Source: CAYUMU01 sp964445985 (lineage in GTDB: Bacteria; Planctomycetota; Planctomycetia; Pirellulales; S012-138). Taken from it: a stretch of DNA of 64,000 nucleotides. Each line of letters opens with the position of its first letter. The stretch's first letter is position 1. The notes under the pieces were generated by a model. It was not told where the DNA came from, did not search any database, and saw only the letters and a list, made by a program, of their open reading frames with translations. Shown in pieces: positions 52,011 to 60,790 of the stretch. Made by a program: the position numbers and the translations under genes. The stretch spans positions 1-64,000 of the forward strand of contig CAYUMU010000012.1 of assembly GCA_964445985.1 (NCBI GenBank), read 5' to 3'.

Positions 52011-53078
52011 ATGCGCTTCTCACTTTCCGCAATCACGTATGCATTCGTATTGCCTACGTTCCTGCTCGCCACAACAAGCTCCGCCGCCGAGAAAGCCCTC
52101 AAGGTCTTCTTCCTGGTCGGCCAGTCCAACATGGAAGGCAAAGGCAACCCGCTCCACATCGATACCTACCAGTCCGATCCACTCATCGCGCCCACCTACG
52201 CCGGCCTCAAAGATGGCGACAACTGGAAAGTCCGCGACGACGTGTTCATTACCTTTCCCTCCAAGGCGGGCGGCGCCAAGCATGGGCCGCTGACCATTGG
52301 CTACGGCACCAAAGAACCCGAATCGATTGGGCCGGAATTCGGCTTTGGGCATGCCGTCGGCAACGCGTTCTCCGACCCGGTGCTGCTCGTCAAAATTGCC
52401 TGGGGCGGCAAGTCGCTGGCCATCGATTTCCGCCCGCCTGGCGCTCCCCCCACCGAGGCCGAAATCAACACCCAATGGGAGCGTGCCCGCAAGAACAAGC
52501 CGGACACAACGAAAGCAGAAATCGAAGCCCGTTACGGCCACTACTATCGCGAAATGATCCGCCACGCCAAGGAAGAACTGAGCCAGCTCGCTGAGCGGTT
52601 CCCCGAACTGAAAGGCTATCAGGTCGAGATCGCCGGCTTCGTCTGGCATCAAGGTTTCAATGACGTCATCAACGGCGACCTCAAAGCCAACAAGTACGCC
52701 GACTATACAAGCTGGCTGGTTCAATTCATCCAAGATGTCCGCCGCGACTTGAACGCGCCGCACATGCCCTTCGTGATCGGCGAGCTAAGCACCGGCGGCA
52801 TCCCCAACCGCGGCGACTTCCAAATCGCCCAGGCCGCCGCCGCCCAGGCCAAGGGGTTCCAAGGCAACGTGGCGTTTGTGCCCACGGCCGAATACTACGA
52901 CACCTTTGCCCACGAACTGTTCGAAAAGAACTACTGGAAAGGGACCGACGAGCAAAAAGCCGCCTGGGCCAAAGTCGGCAACGACCGCCCCTACCATTAC
53001 CTCGGCTCCGGCAAAACCTACTACCTGAAGGGCCAGGCATTCGGCGAAGCGATTTTGAAGCTACAGCCAACCCAGTAA
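52011..53078 (+). CDS. Secreted sialate O-acetylesterase-domain (SASA, DUF303) protein
   Basis: A 355-aa exported SGNH-type hydrolase. Signal peptide MRFSLSAITYAFVLPTFLLA; nucleophile Ser39 in FLVGQSNMEGKG (block I); GPEFGFGHAVG; VLLVKIAWGGKSLA; and the later FVWHQGFNDVIN, which supplies a block-III-like Gln/Asn. Such proteins deacetylate sialic or other acetylated sugars and are expanded in planctomycetes. ATG 52011 with AAGGA upstream. Confidence 0.88.
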   Translation: MRFSLSAITYAFVLPTFLLATTSSAAEKALKVFFLVGQSNMEGKGNPLHIDTYQSDPLIAPTYAGLKDGDNWKVRDDVFITFPSKAGGAKHGPLTIGYGTKEPESIGPEFGFGHAVGNAFSDPVLLVKIAWGGKSLAIDFRPPGAPPTEAEINTQWERARKNKPDTTKAEIEARYGHYYREMIRHAKEELSQLAERFPELKGYQVEIAGFVWHQGFNDVINGDLKANKYADYTSWLVQFIQDVRRDLNAPHMPFVIGELSTGGIPNRGDFQIAQAAAAQAKGFQGNVAFVPTAEYYDTFAHELFEKNYWKGTDEQKAAWAKVGNDRPYHYLGSGKTYYLKGQAFGEAILKLQPTQ

Positions 53079-53144
53079 CAGCCCCCACTGCGGGTGCCAA
53101 CCGCCCTGATTCACTTCAGCCATTGAACACAGGAGAACCATGTC

Positions 53145-54194
53145 ATGTTCAAGTCTTGCATCGTTCGAGGGTCGACTCATGCGGCTTTGCGATGTGCAAT
53201 CTTCCTGCTGGTGGGCGTGCTGCCAATTGGGGCAATTGCCGCGGCCGAAAACAACGAGCCTTCAGCGGAAGAGACTCTGAAAGAGCTTCGTGAGCAGCTT
53301 CTAGGTGATTGGGTCGCCACTTCCTACGACGCCAATGGCCTCACAGGCCAGGAGCTTCAGAAGAAGGAGTCGGTGACGATTACGATCGAAATGCCATTGC
53401 CGAAACGTGACGGAATGAATCGGTTGTACATGAGGTATCACAAGTCGGCATTAAAAGCTTTCCCTGGCATTCACCCACATAATAGTGGCGAGTTCGTTTC
53501 TGACGTGTTTGAAATCACCCCTGAAGATTCACATTGGCTGGCCGTCCCGACTGAGTTGTTCGGCTTCTATTTTATCTTCAAATTGGACGGCAACACTCTG
53601 ATGATCTCACCCTCGCACGAGGGCTACTCAGGCAAGAAGCCAACGCTGGCGGCCAAGAAGGGCTCCGACGATATCGTGTTCTACCTCCGCCGCAAGAAGG
53701 ATCTGGCGAAGGAAAAGCAAAAGCCGCAGGCGAAACCGCAACCCAAGGAAAATGAGGGCGCCCATTCGGCACCCTCGTTGGAAATGTTGTACGGAAAATG
53801 GATCGGCGAGAGTTACGAACGCAATGGAAAACCGTCAACCGCGTTTCGTCGCAACCAGCGGGCTTCCCTTACGCTGAACGCGTTTTCGCGGGAGTTTGAG
53901 GTGGTGTTTGCCAAGTTTGACCAGTCCAAAACGGTCGAGACCAGTTTCGACAAGGACCACGTTGTCGATTTCACGACCACGCCCATGCGGTTCTATCGGT
54001 TGATCAATCCCGGGTCCGATGAGGAGCCGCGCGAGAAGCGGCTGATCGCGATCTTTCAACTCGAAGGCGATCGATTAACGTGGTGCCGAATTCGCGGTGA
54101 GGAGGAAATGGGAGACGATCGTCCTCCGCTGGAGTTAACTACGCGGGAGGGTGACTTTCGGACGATCGTTCACTTTCGACGTGCAGCGCCCTAA
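53145..54194 (+). CDS. Secreted two-domain protein, TIGR03067-like
   Basis: A 349-aa exported protein with signal (CAIFLLVGVLPIGAIAAA). Two similar halves each begin with a 'G.W....Y..nG' pattern: LLGDWVATSYDANGLTGQ and LYGKWIGESYERNGKPST, separated by a Lys/Pro/Gln linker (KEKQKPQAKPQPKENEG). This lipocalin-like pattern is the TIGR03067 type common in planctomycetes. Function unknown. ATG 53145, AGGAG upstream. Confidence 0.78.
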   Translation: MFKSCIVRGSTHAALRCAIFLLVGVLPIGAIAAAENNEPSAEETLKELREQLLGDWVATSYDANGLTGQELQKKESVTITIEMPLPKRDGMNRLYMRYHKSALKAFPGIHPHNSGEFVSDVFEITPEDSHWLAVPTELFGFYFIFKLDGNTLMISPSHEGYSGKKPTLAAKKGSDDIVFYLRRKKDLAKEKQKPQAKPQPKENEGAHSAPSLEMLYGKWIGESYERNGKPSTAFRRNQRASLTLNAFSREFEVVFAKFDQSKTVETSFDKDHVVDFTTTPMRFYRLINPGSDEEPREKRLIAIFQLEGDRLTWCRIRGEEEMGDDRPPLELTTREGDFRTIVHFRRAAP

Positions 54195-54542
54195 CGGCAC
54201 GCCAAGCTTGGCTTGCCACAATGCGGGTCGAAGCGAGCGTGGCCTGGGTGCATCTTGTGCGGTGGCAAGCTTTGCACCCATCCAATGCGGTTTCAATTTG
54301 TATGACGGCTCAAATTGTATGTTTTATGATCGGGGTGGGTTCGATCTGCTCGTGCCGTTTCCCAATCAGTCGGCCCATCGGAAACGGTTTCAGGCCATCG
54401 ATCCCGATCAGTTCCAACGGCATTGGGCGGGCTTCGCCAGTGGCACCCGCAAGTAACCCAAGCCAGTAGCACCCCAATTTGGAGTGCACTGGCGGTGCTC
54501 TTCATTCTCTCGCGTTTGGCCCATGTAGCCTGGCCTGGCGTT
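54195..54542. other. Intergenic region before csrA
   Basis: 348 bp without a supported gene. It contains a GCCAGTGGCACCCG stretch (about 54435) related to the palindromic element at 8297 and 60661, and a nearby imperfect palindrome. Confidence 0.45.
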
Positions 54543-54728
54543 TCACGCACAAGCCGAGGTGGCTGCTTTCGTTTCGCGTTTCACAATAATCTCGCGGCGC
54601 TGGATGCTCACTTCCGGCGGCGCTTCGATTCCCAGACGCACGTGGCGGCCGCGGATTTCGAGTATCCGCACCGTGATGCCGCCAGCGATGACCAAGGCCT
54701 CTTCCTGCTTCCGAGATAATACCAACAT
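54543..54728 (-). CDS. csrA: Carbon storage regulator CsrA
   Basis: A 61-aa RNA-binding protein: MLVLSRKQEEALVI, ITVRILEIRGRHVRLGIEAP and EVSIQRREI match the beta-strands of CsrA, with the RNA-contacting Leu4 and Arg44-type residues present. It represses translation by binding GGA motifs and in other bacteria also controls flagellar and storage genes; the flagellar pair at 48919-50322 is 4 kb away. ATG 54728; the much longer open frame upstream is a shadow. Confidence 0.93.
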   Translation of the reverse strand: MLVLSRKQEEALVIAGGITVRILEIRGRHVRLGIEAPPEVSIQRREIIVKRETKAATSACA

Positions 54729-54999
54729 GGCGTTCTTCCTTGATACTGCGAACCATTCTTGATCCAACCCGATCCCCACCTGCCGGCCGCCCCCCCTTTC
54801 CAACCAAAGTGGCGCGGCCGGTGATGTGTATGAATGAACAGTATTCAGGTAGTGAACGCTTGTCAATGTGAGTTGGCGGTTTTTTTGGGTAGCCTGGTCC
54901 AATGTCTCCCGAAAAACCCGTTTTATCGGCAAATACTGCCTGAATTCAGCCGTTTTTGGGGGCTGCCGCCCTCGGCCCATCCGTTGACGCCTTGGCTGG

Positions 55000-55464
55000 T
55001 CAAGCCAGCGCCGCTCGCTTCTCCGCAATGAACCGCACGTGGTGCGGAATGTGGTTGGTGATGTTGCTCAGGAGCTTCTCCAGCGTGAGCAGGCCGGCTT
55101 CGGAGTGCCGCACCTTGCGCTGGAAGGCTTCTGGCTCCAGCGTTCGCAAAATTCGTGCCATGTGCCTCCGCACGCTTTCGATCAACTGCAGTTCTTCTTC
55201 GATATCGCGCTGGTCGTACGCCAGCCGAGCCGCGAAGGCGTCGGGGTCGCCGCCGAAAACGGTCGGTTCGTCCTCCACCAAGGCCCGCTTCATCCGGTCG
55301 GCATACACCGGCTCAAAATCGGCAAGGTGGCAAATGATTTGCCGCGTGGACCACTTGCCCGGCACGGGGGCGGCATCGATTTGCGCGGCCGTCATGCCGG
55401 CGATCGCGTTCCGCAATTGCTCGGGGCCAGCGAGGTAGGCATCCATCTGGGGGGAGTGGTTCAT
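55000..55464 (-). CDS. DinB-family protein
   Basis: A 154-aa four-helix DinB/YfiT-like protein: WSTRQIICHLADFEPVYADR contains the first metal His and NITNHIPHHVRFIAEKR the others, as in the metal-binding DinB family. The family includes thiol transferases such as bacillithiol transferase and DNA-damage-induced proteins. The gene is divergent from the FHA gene. ATG 55464. Confidence 0.88.
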   Translation of the reverse strand: MNHSPQMDAYLAGPEQLRNAIAGMTAAQIDAAPVPGKWSTRQIICHLADFEPVYADRMKRALVEDEPTVFGGDPDAFAARLAYDQRDIEEELQLIESVRRHMARILRTLEPEAFQRKVRHSEAGLLTLEKLLSNITNHIPHHVRFIAEKRAALA

Positions 55465-55680
55465 GGAGGGGCTGGGGGCTAGTTGCTGGTTGCTGGGGGC
55501 TTTTCTGCCATTTTCGAGATGCTAGCGGGGCATGCAAGTTGAAATAGAATGACGGTATTTTTCGACCGCTGGGAATGATAAGATGGTAAGGGCGCAGGCA
55601 GCGTTGTTTTGGGGAGCGCGGACTAGCCCCGGCGCGAGGGCCGCTACTTTCGATGGGATTACACGGCACGTCCTATCTCC

Positions 55681-56361
55681 ATGGCGATAATAACATTGCA
55701 AGTTCTGGATGGCGCGGATCGCGGCCGCAGCTTTGATGGGCTGCGCACTCCCATCACCATTGGTCGCGAGGAGGGAAACTCCGTCCAGCTCAACGACGAA
55801 CGCGTGAGCCGGTATCACCTCAAAATCCAGGAAGACCACGACAAAATCGTGCTCACCGACCTGGAAAGCACCAACGGCACCAAGGTCAATGGCGAAGAGA
55901 TCCACCTTCGCATCTTGCGGTTCGGCGATCTGATTCACGTAGGCCGATCGGTGTTGCTGTTCGGCTCGCGCGAGCAAATCGCCGAGCGGCTGGCCCGCCT
56001 GCGACCGCAGCCCGAGTCCGATGTCGGCCTGACGCTGGCCCCCGAGCAAGTCGAGCCAGGGCATCCGGCCGCTTCGCTCGATTTTGAAGTGAACTGGGGC
56101 GAATCGCCCGACCCCACCGATACCCTGCACCAGTTGCATCCGCCCGAGCTTCCCGAGCGGCTTTCACCGGGTCAGGCGGCGCAACTCTCCGAACTGCTGG
56201 AGTTTGTGCATATCAAGATGCGCCAGCTGATCGAAACGGTCGATACCAACGGCACTTCGGAGCGAGTTTCGCTCGATGCGCGCCGCTGGCAGGGATTGCT
56301 CGATTTGCAGTCGCGTTTGGCCGGGTATATCCGCGAAATTGGCAATCCAGAGAACCACTAA
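55681..56361 (+). CDS. FHA-domain protein
   Basis: A 226-aa protein with an N-terminal forkhead-associated domain (residues ~1-100): GRSFDGLRTPITIGREEGNSVQL, DERVSRYHLKIQ (Ser/His pThr site) and LESTNGTKVNGEEIHL. The rest is helical and Pro/Glu-rich, ending in an AQLSELLEFVHIKMRQLIETVDTNG coiled region. It likely reads phosphothreonine from Ser/Thr kinases such as the one at 59184. Six bases separate it from the MarR gene on the same strand. Confidence 0.9.
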   Translation: MAIITLQVLDGADRGRSFDGLRTPITIGREEGNSVQLNDERVSRYHLKIQEDHDKIVLTDLESTNGTKVNGEEIHLRILRFGDLIHVGRSVLLFGSREQIAERLARLRPQPESDVGLTLAPEQVEPGHPAASLDFEVNWGESPDPTDTLHQLHPPELPERLSPGQAAQLSELLEFVHIKMRQLIETVDTNGTSERVSLDARRWQGLLDLQSRLAGYIREIGNPENH

Positions 56362-56367
56362 TTCTCC

Positions 56368-56871
56368 GTGGCGAACATGTCCGCACCCAAGCCGACAACG
56401 GCGCCACCTGCCGCCAAACCCTCGTTCGACTCGCTGGAGCAGCAGGCATTCCTGCATCTCTGGCGAACCTACGACCGGCTCAAGGCCCTCGAAGACGAAA
56501 TCTTCTCGGCCCACCAGATCACGGCCCAGCAATACAACCTGCTGCGCCTGCTGGCCGAGGCGCACCCCAAAGCCCTGCCCACCTTGGAGTTGCATAACCG
56601 GCTCGTCACCCGTTCGCCCGATATCACGCGAATGATCGACCGGCTGCTGGCCCGCAAGCTGGTCAGTCGGCGGCGGCGCAGCGACGATCGCCGGGTGGTC
56701 GAAATCGGCCTTACCCCCGCCGGCCGCGACCTGCTGCAGGCGCTCTCCGAACCGGTCAGGGCCATGCACGAGCAACAGCTAGGGCACTTGAGCCAAAGCA
56801 AGCTGGCCAACTTGATTCAGCTGCTCAAGCAGGCCCGGCAACCGCACGAAGCGCCACCGGCCTCGCCCTAG
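56368..56871 (+). CDS. MarR-family transcriptional regulator
   Basis: A 167-aa winged-helix repressor: ITAQQYNLLRLLAEAHPKALPTLEL, RLVTRSPDITRMIDRLLARKLVSRRRRSDDRRVV (recognition helix and wing) and LTPAGRDLLQAL. Arg/Asp pattern DDRR is typical of MarR. Start GTG 56368 or ATG 56377. It is directly downstream of the FHA gene. Confidence 0.92.
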   Translation: MANMSAPKPTTAPPAAKPSFDSLEQQAFLHLWRTYDRLKALEDEIFSAHQITAQQYNLLRLLAEAHPKALPTLELHNRLVTRSPDITRMIDRLLARKLVSRRRRSDDRRVVEIGLTPAGRDLLQALSEPVRAMHEQQLGHLSQSKLANLIQLLKQARQPHEAPPASP

Positions 56872-56939
56872 AAAACTTCTCTTGCCGCCATTTGAAAGAA
56901 ATGGGCCGGGGGAGAAGGGAGAGGGAAGGTAGGCAGCGC

Positions 56940-56992
56940 AAAAAATAACCCTTCGCACTGGCGCCGACTTGCGTCGGCGTTTGTGCGAAGGG
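56940..56992 (-). terminator. Intrinsic terminator for the 57113 lipoprotein gene
   Basis: CCCTTCGCAC and GTGCGAAGGG form a 10-bp outer stem and CGCCGAC/GTCGGCG an inner one. On the minus strand TTATTTTTT follows immediately (56948-56940), making a strong terminator. On the plus strand no T-run follows. Confidence 0.85.
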
Positions 56993-57112
56993 AGCGGGCC
57001 CCCCACTCGCCGCTCAGGCGTTGCCGCGGTTACCCCCAGGCCGGGGATTTCTCCCTTGCCCGCGGGCCACGCGACAACGCTCGTTGGCGAAGCCAGCTTG
57101 AATTGGTGTTTT

Positions 57113-57388
57113 TTAGTACCGGCGAACGGCCTCTTCCTGGGGCACCGAGAAACCAGGACGCGTTGCTTGTTGCAACCCGCTCTGCTCGATGGCCGCATTT
57201 CGGGCTCGCATCGCGGCGGCTTCGTTCGACAACTTGAACTCAGGGCCGGCTGGGAAGTATTGCACGTCGTCGCTCATGTAGTAGGGACTGGGCAGAGTCT
57301 GTCCACCCACATCCACCTGACATCCCACGGACGACAACGCGGCCAATACACCCAGCCCACAAACGATTTTGCTTTTCGGCGGTTTCAT
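57113..57388 (-). CDS. Small planctomycete lipoprotein
   Basis: A 91-aa lipoprotein with a lipobox (AALSSVGC). The mature part, GQTLPSPYYMSDDVQYFPAG followed by PEFKLSNEAAAM, is a pattern I associate with planctomycete small lipoproteins. Function unknown. ATG 57388 (MKPPKSK). A minus-strand terminator follows. Confidence 0.78.
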   Translation of the reverse strand: MKPPKSKIVCGLGVLAALSSVGCQVDVGGQTLPSPYYMSDDVQYFPAGPEFKLSNEAAAMRARNAAIEQSGLQQATRPGFSVPQEEAVRRY

Positions 57389-57550
57389 CGTGATTCGATC
57401 CCCCCTAGACCAAAATCCCGGCATAAACGCCTCCGACCGGGTTTTCGTACCCAACTTATCGTCACTGACAAGCGGGAGGGTTGATCCGAATTTGACGAAA
57501 TTGCGGACATGGTTGCTAGTGGCTAGTAGCTAGCAACCAGTAACCAGCCC

Positions 57551-58771
57551 CTACCTGCTCGCCGTGAGCTGCGTATTTTGCACCGGGAACTGCTGCAGCC
57601 AGGCGTCGATGGCTTCGGACGTAATATCCGTGGCCAGGGCCGCGCCGTCGGTGCGGTCGATCTTCCGATTCAGATCGTCGAGCACTTTGGCCAGGGCGGC
57701 GCACATGGCCTTGGCTTCGGGCGTGCCCACCTTGGCCACGGCCGCGGGATTGGTGGTGGTGCGTCCTAGCGGGTCGGGCTCGGGGCCGGTCAATCCCAGC
57801 CGGGCACAGTTGAGCACATGCTTGAGCAGCGGGCGGTCGGGAGCGGCGGCAATCACGTCTTTCACCAGGCCCGCCAGGGCTTGGGCCACCAGCGGGGTAT
57901 TGATGTTGGGCGGCGTGGAGAAGTTCATGCCTTGCATGGCCCGGGCCGCTTCGGCCCGCAGGGCCAGATCGACCGCGTTGTCGTTGATCAGGCCCAGCAG
58001 GGCGGAAAGCACGGTGGTATTCTCGGGCGTGGTGCCCGTGGCGCCCAGCGCCCCCAGGGCTTCGGCCGCGCGCATCCGCAGCCAATCGTGGGCTTCTTCG
58101 CTGGCGTTCTTGTCTGGCTGTTTCTGGGCGAGGAGTTTGAGCATTTCTGCCCGCAGGGCATCGCGCGCGGCCTTGTCGGCAATGCCCAGCGAAGCGTGAC
58201 GATGCAGCCCAATGAGCGCCGCAACTTTAACCGCCACGGCTTGCTGCTGATCGGTGTAGGCTTGCATCAGCAAGGGAAAGGCTGCCGCCAAAGGGGTGGC
58301 TTTGCCCACGCCCACCCGCGGGGCCTCTTGCGAGTTGAGCTCGCCCAACAAGAGCATGGCGTTGTAACGAATCACCGCCCGCTGCTTGTCGTCGGTCACC
58401 AGCTTGGGCAGCTCGGTCATCAGGTATTGCACCACCGCCGTGTGCGCATCGCGCGAGGTTGTGTTGCCCATGGCCCGGAGGTCGTTGATGATTTTTCCCC
58501 GTTCGTTGGCCATGTCGGGCTCGAATCCGGGCATATGCATCAGCCGCAAGCTGGTGGCGTAATATTCCATCAGCTTGGCGCGTTGATCGTTGCTATCGAA
58601 CCGGCCGGCGGACCAGGGCACATTGCTGATTTGCTGCTTGAGCAAGGTTTTCTGCCGATTCAAGTCGGCGATCACCTTGGTGAAGTCTTCCTGGCCCAGG
58701 CTAAAGTTAGCCAGGGCCGAGATCAGTCCGGCCACGACCAGCAGCACCGCAAGCTTGTTGGCGTAACGCAT
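57551..58771 (-). CDS. Secreted HEAT-like repeat protein
   Basis: A 406-aa exported protein with signal peptide (NKLAVLLVVAGLISALANFSLG). The rest is alpha-helical with repeated Ala/Leu-rich helical pairs (VAVKVAALIGLHRHA, LRMRAAEALGALGATG, LALRAEAARAMQGM) of HEAT/armadillo type. No catalytic motif. Likely a protein-binding scaffold in the periplasm. ATG 58771. Confidence 0.75.
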   Translation of the reverse strand: MRYANKLAVLLVVAGLISALANFSLGQEDFTKVIADLNRQKTLLKQQISNVPWSAGRFDSNDQRAKLMEYYATSLRLMHMPGFEPDMANERGKIINDLRAMGNTTSRDAHTAVVQYLMTELPKLVTDDKQRAVIRYNAMLLLGELNSQEAPRVGVGKATPLAAAFPLLMQAYTDQQQAVAVKVAALIGLHRHASLGIADKAARDALRAEMLKLLAQKQPDKNASEEAHDWLRMRAAEALGALGATGTTPENTTVLSALLGLINDNAVDLALRAEAARAMQGMNFSTPPNINTPLVAQALAGLVKDVIAAAPDRPLLKHVLNCARLGLTGPEPDPLGRTTTNPAAVAKVGTPEAKAMCAALAKVLDDLNRKIDRTDGAALATDITSEAIDAWLQQFPVQNTQLTASR

Positions 58772-59183
58772 CGTTGTTTACTCCCTTCGATCAGCAAGCT
58801 TGAGAAACAGCTTGAATGGCAGACAGGCAAAAATCGGGGGGATCCGCGAGATTCCCAGCGAGAACCGTGACCAGCCGCCGCGAAATCGACCGCGGGGGCC
58901 GATGGCGCGCACGAGGCCCCCCAACCTTCCAAACTATCCTCCGCATCGAAGAAAAGTCAACGAAAAGGCGCCCTGGGCCGCGATTACCGCCAACCCAATT
59001 CTTGGCGCACGGAGCGAATTGCGATTAAATTGCAGGCTGGATGATTGTCGATGCCCAGCGGCTCCCCACCGGAGAAGGCTGGGCAACCAGGTTTTCCCTC
59101 GACATGGCCCCTGCTCCATCTCTTTTTCATTGCAATCAAAACCCCAACCCATCCCAAACACGAATCGGGGATGAAGGTAATCC
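58772..59183. other. Intergenic region between the HEAT-like and kinase genes
   Basis: 412 bp without a supported gene, between divergent genes. Nothing clear stands out except AT-richer patches around 59010-59050 and 59125-59165. Confidence 0.35.
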
Positions 59184-60503
59184 GTGCCGCCTTCGCAAAA
59201 GGCCAATTTTCGACAAGCCGCCCTGGCAAGTGGGCTTCTCACCAAAGCAGAGCTCGATGAGGAGGTGGCCGCGCTGCGCGCCGAGAGCTCGGGCCGCGTT
59301 TCCGAACGGACCCTCGCCAAACGATTCGTCGAGCAGGGTAAACTCAACCCCTGGCAGGCCGAACAACTGCTGGTGGGCCGGGTCAAATGGAATCTGGGCC
59401 CTTACCGCATTATCGACGCCATTGGCCAAGGCGGCATGGGCCAGGTGTTTCAGGCCGAGCACACCATCATGCGCCGCCTGGTGGCCATCAAGGTGCTGCC
59501 GCTCAGCAAATCCACGCCCGAGGCCATTCAAAGCTTTCGCCGCGAAGTGCAAGCCCAGGCCCAGCTCGACCATGAGAACCTGGTTCGCGCCTACGACGCC
59601 GGGCAAGACGGCAACGTGCATTACCTGGTGACCGAATTCGTGCCGGGCCTTGACCTCCGCAAGTTCATCAAGCGGCAAGGTCGGCTCGATATGCACACCG
59701 CCTCGGCCATCATTTGCCAGGCCGCGCGAGGGCTCGAACACGCCCACAGCCGCGGGCTCATTCATCGCGACGTCAAGCCGGGCAACCTGCTCGTCACCCC
59801 CGACGGGCGATGCAAGGTTTCCGACCTGGGCCTCGCCGGCTACCTGCACGACGAAGGCGAAAACCGCCACACCGTGGGCACGGCCGACTACCTCTCGCCC
59901 GAACAAATCAATACCCCCTCCAAACTGACCACCACCTGCGATATCTATTCTCTCGGCTGCACGCTGTACTACGCCGTGACCGGCAAGGTGCCCTTCCCCG
60001 GCGGAACTACCCGCGAAAAAGCCCGCAAACATTGCCATGACCAGCCCATCGATCCCCGCCGCCTCAACCCGGACCTCGATGCCGACTTTGTGGACGTGCT
60101 GGCCGACCTGATGGCGAAACGGCCCGAGGAACGAGTCCCTTCGGCGGCCGCGGTGATTGAACGGCTGGCCCCTTGGGCTGGCGACGATTGGCTGGTGGTG
60201 TCGGAAGCCAGGGCCGCGGCCCGCCGTGAAAACCAATCCACGCTGGAAAGCAAGTTCAACGCCCTCAACGACACCAAACCGCTGGTGATCGACGACCCCG
60301 ACGACCGCCAGGAAAGCAGCGTTTCTTCCGACGGCACCTTGCCCGTGGGCCTGGGCAGCGAAGAAACCCTGCCCTTCGATTCGCAAACCCGCTTCGCCCT
60401 GCCCGAGCTGGGCCTGCCCGCCGCCATGTGGGTCGCCATCACCCTGGGCATTGTGGCGGTGCTGGTGCTGGTGGTGGTGATTATTCTGCAGGCCATGGGG
60501 TAA
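59184..60503 (+). CDS. Serine/threonine protein kinase with C-terminal membrane anchor
   Basis: A 439-aa Hanks-type kinase. Residues ~1-70 form a helical planctomycete-type leader (KFRQ-like text, FVEQGKLNPWQAEQLLVG). The kinase domain follows: IGQGGMGQVFQAEH (P-loop), Lys103 in VAIKVLPLS, HRDVKPGNLL (Asp196) and SDLGLA in place of DFG (Asp214), then PEQINTPSKLTTTCDIYSLGC. After a Ser/Asp/Glu-rich linker comes one TM (AAMWVAITLGIVAVLVLVVVIIL). No PASTA or other extracellular domain follows. GTG start 59184. Confidence 0.92.
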   Translation: MPPSQKANFRQAALASGLLTKAELDEEVAALRAESSGRVSERTLAKRFVEQGKLNPWQAEQLLVGRVKWNLGPYRIIDAIGQGGMGQVFQAEHTIMRRLVAIKVLPLSKSTPEAIQSFRREVQAQAQLDHENLVRAYDAGQDGNVHYLVTEFVPGLDLRKFIKRQGRLDMHTASAIICQAARGLEHAHSRGLIHRDVKPGNLLVTPDGRCKVSDLGLAGYLHDEGENRHTVGTADYLSPEQINTPSKLTTTCDIYSLGCTLYYAVTGKVPFPGGTTREKARKHCHDQPIDPRRLNPDLDADFVDVLADLMAKRPEERVPSAAAVIERLAPWAGDDWLVVSEARAAARRENQSTLESKFNALNDTKPLVIDDPDDRQESSVSSDGTLPVGLGSEETLPFDSQTRFALPELGLPAAMWVAITLGIVAVLVLVVVIILQAMG

Positions 60504-60660
60504 CGGGGATCTCTCTGGCTCGTTGCTGTGGGTACTGGGTTAAAGTTTGGCGCGTTGCGGCGAACCTCCTCCACCCCAGGTCGCTCAATGATTAGAATCG
60601 CCTTTACTGGCTTCGCGGCCGAGTACCGTACGCGCCGCTGGGGGGACGTCGCGCCCGTGG

Positions 60661-60720
60661 GCACTGGCAGAGCCAGTGGCACCCGATTGGGGGAGGCTGC
60701 GGCGCCAGTGGCACCCGATT
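60661..60720. repeat. Dispersed palindromic element, two tandem units
   Basis: CACTGGC-AGA-GCCAGTG (60662-60678) then GGCACCCGATTGGGGG, followed by a second GCCAGTGGCACCCGATTGGG unit. Related to copies at 8297 and 62010. It lies in the otherwise empty 287-bp gap (60504-60790) before argJ. Confidence 0.7.
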
Positions 60721-60790
60721 GGGGGCTACGGCGCCACCCCGCCGCGCTCCATTCATTGCACCACTTGAGTTAGCACGGGAAACAACACGC

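Noticed and set aside
59136..60386. 416-codon minus-strand frame over the Ser/Thr kinase
   Set aside because: Antisense shadow in GC-rich DNA; the plus strand has complete kinase motifs.
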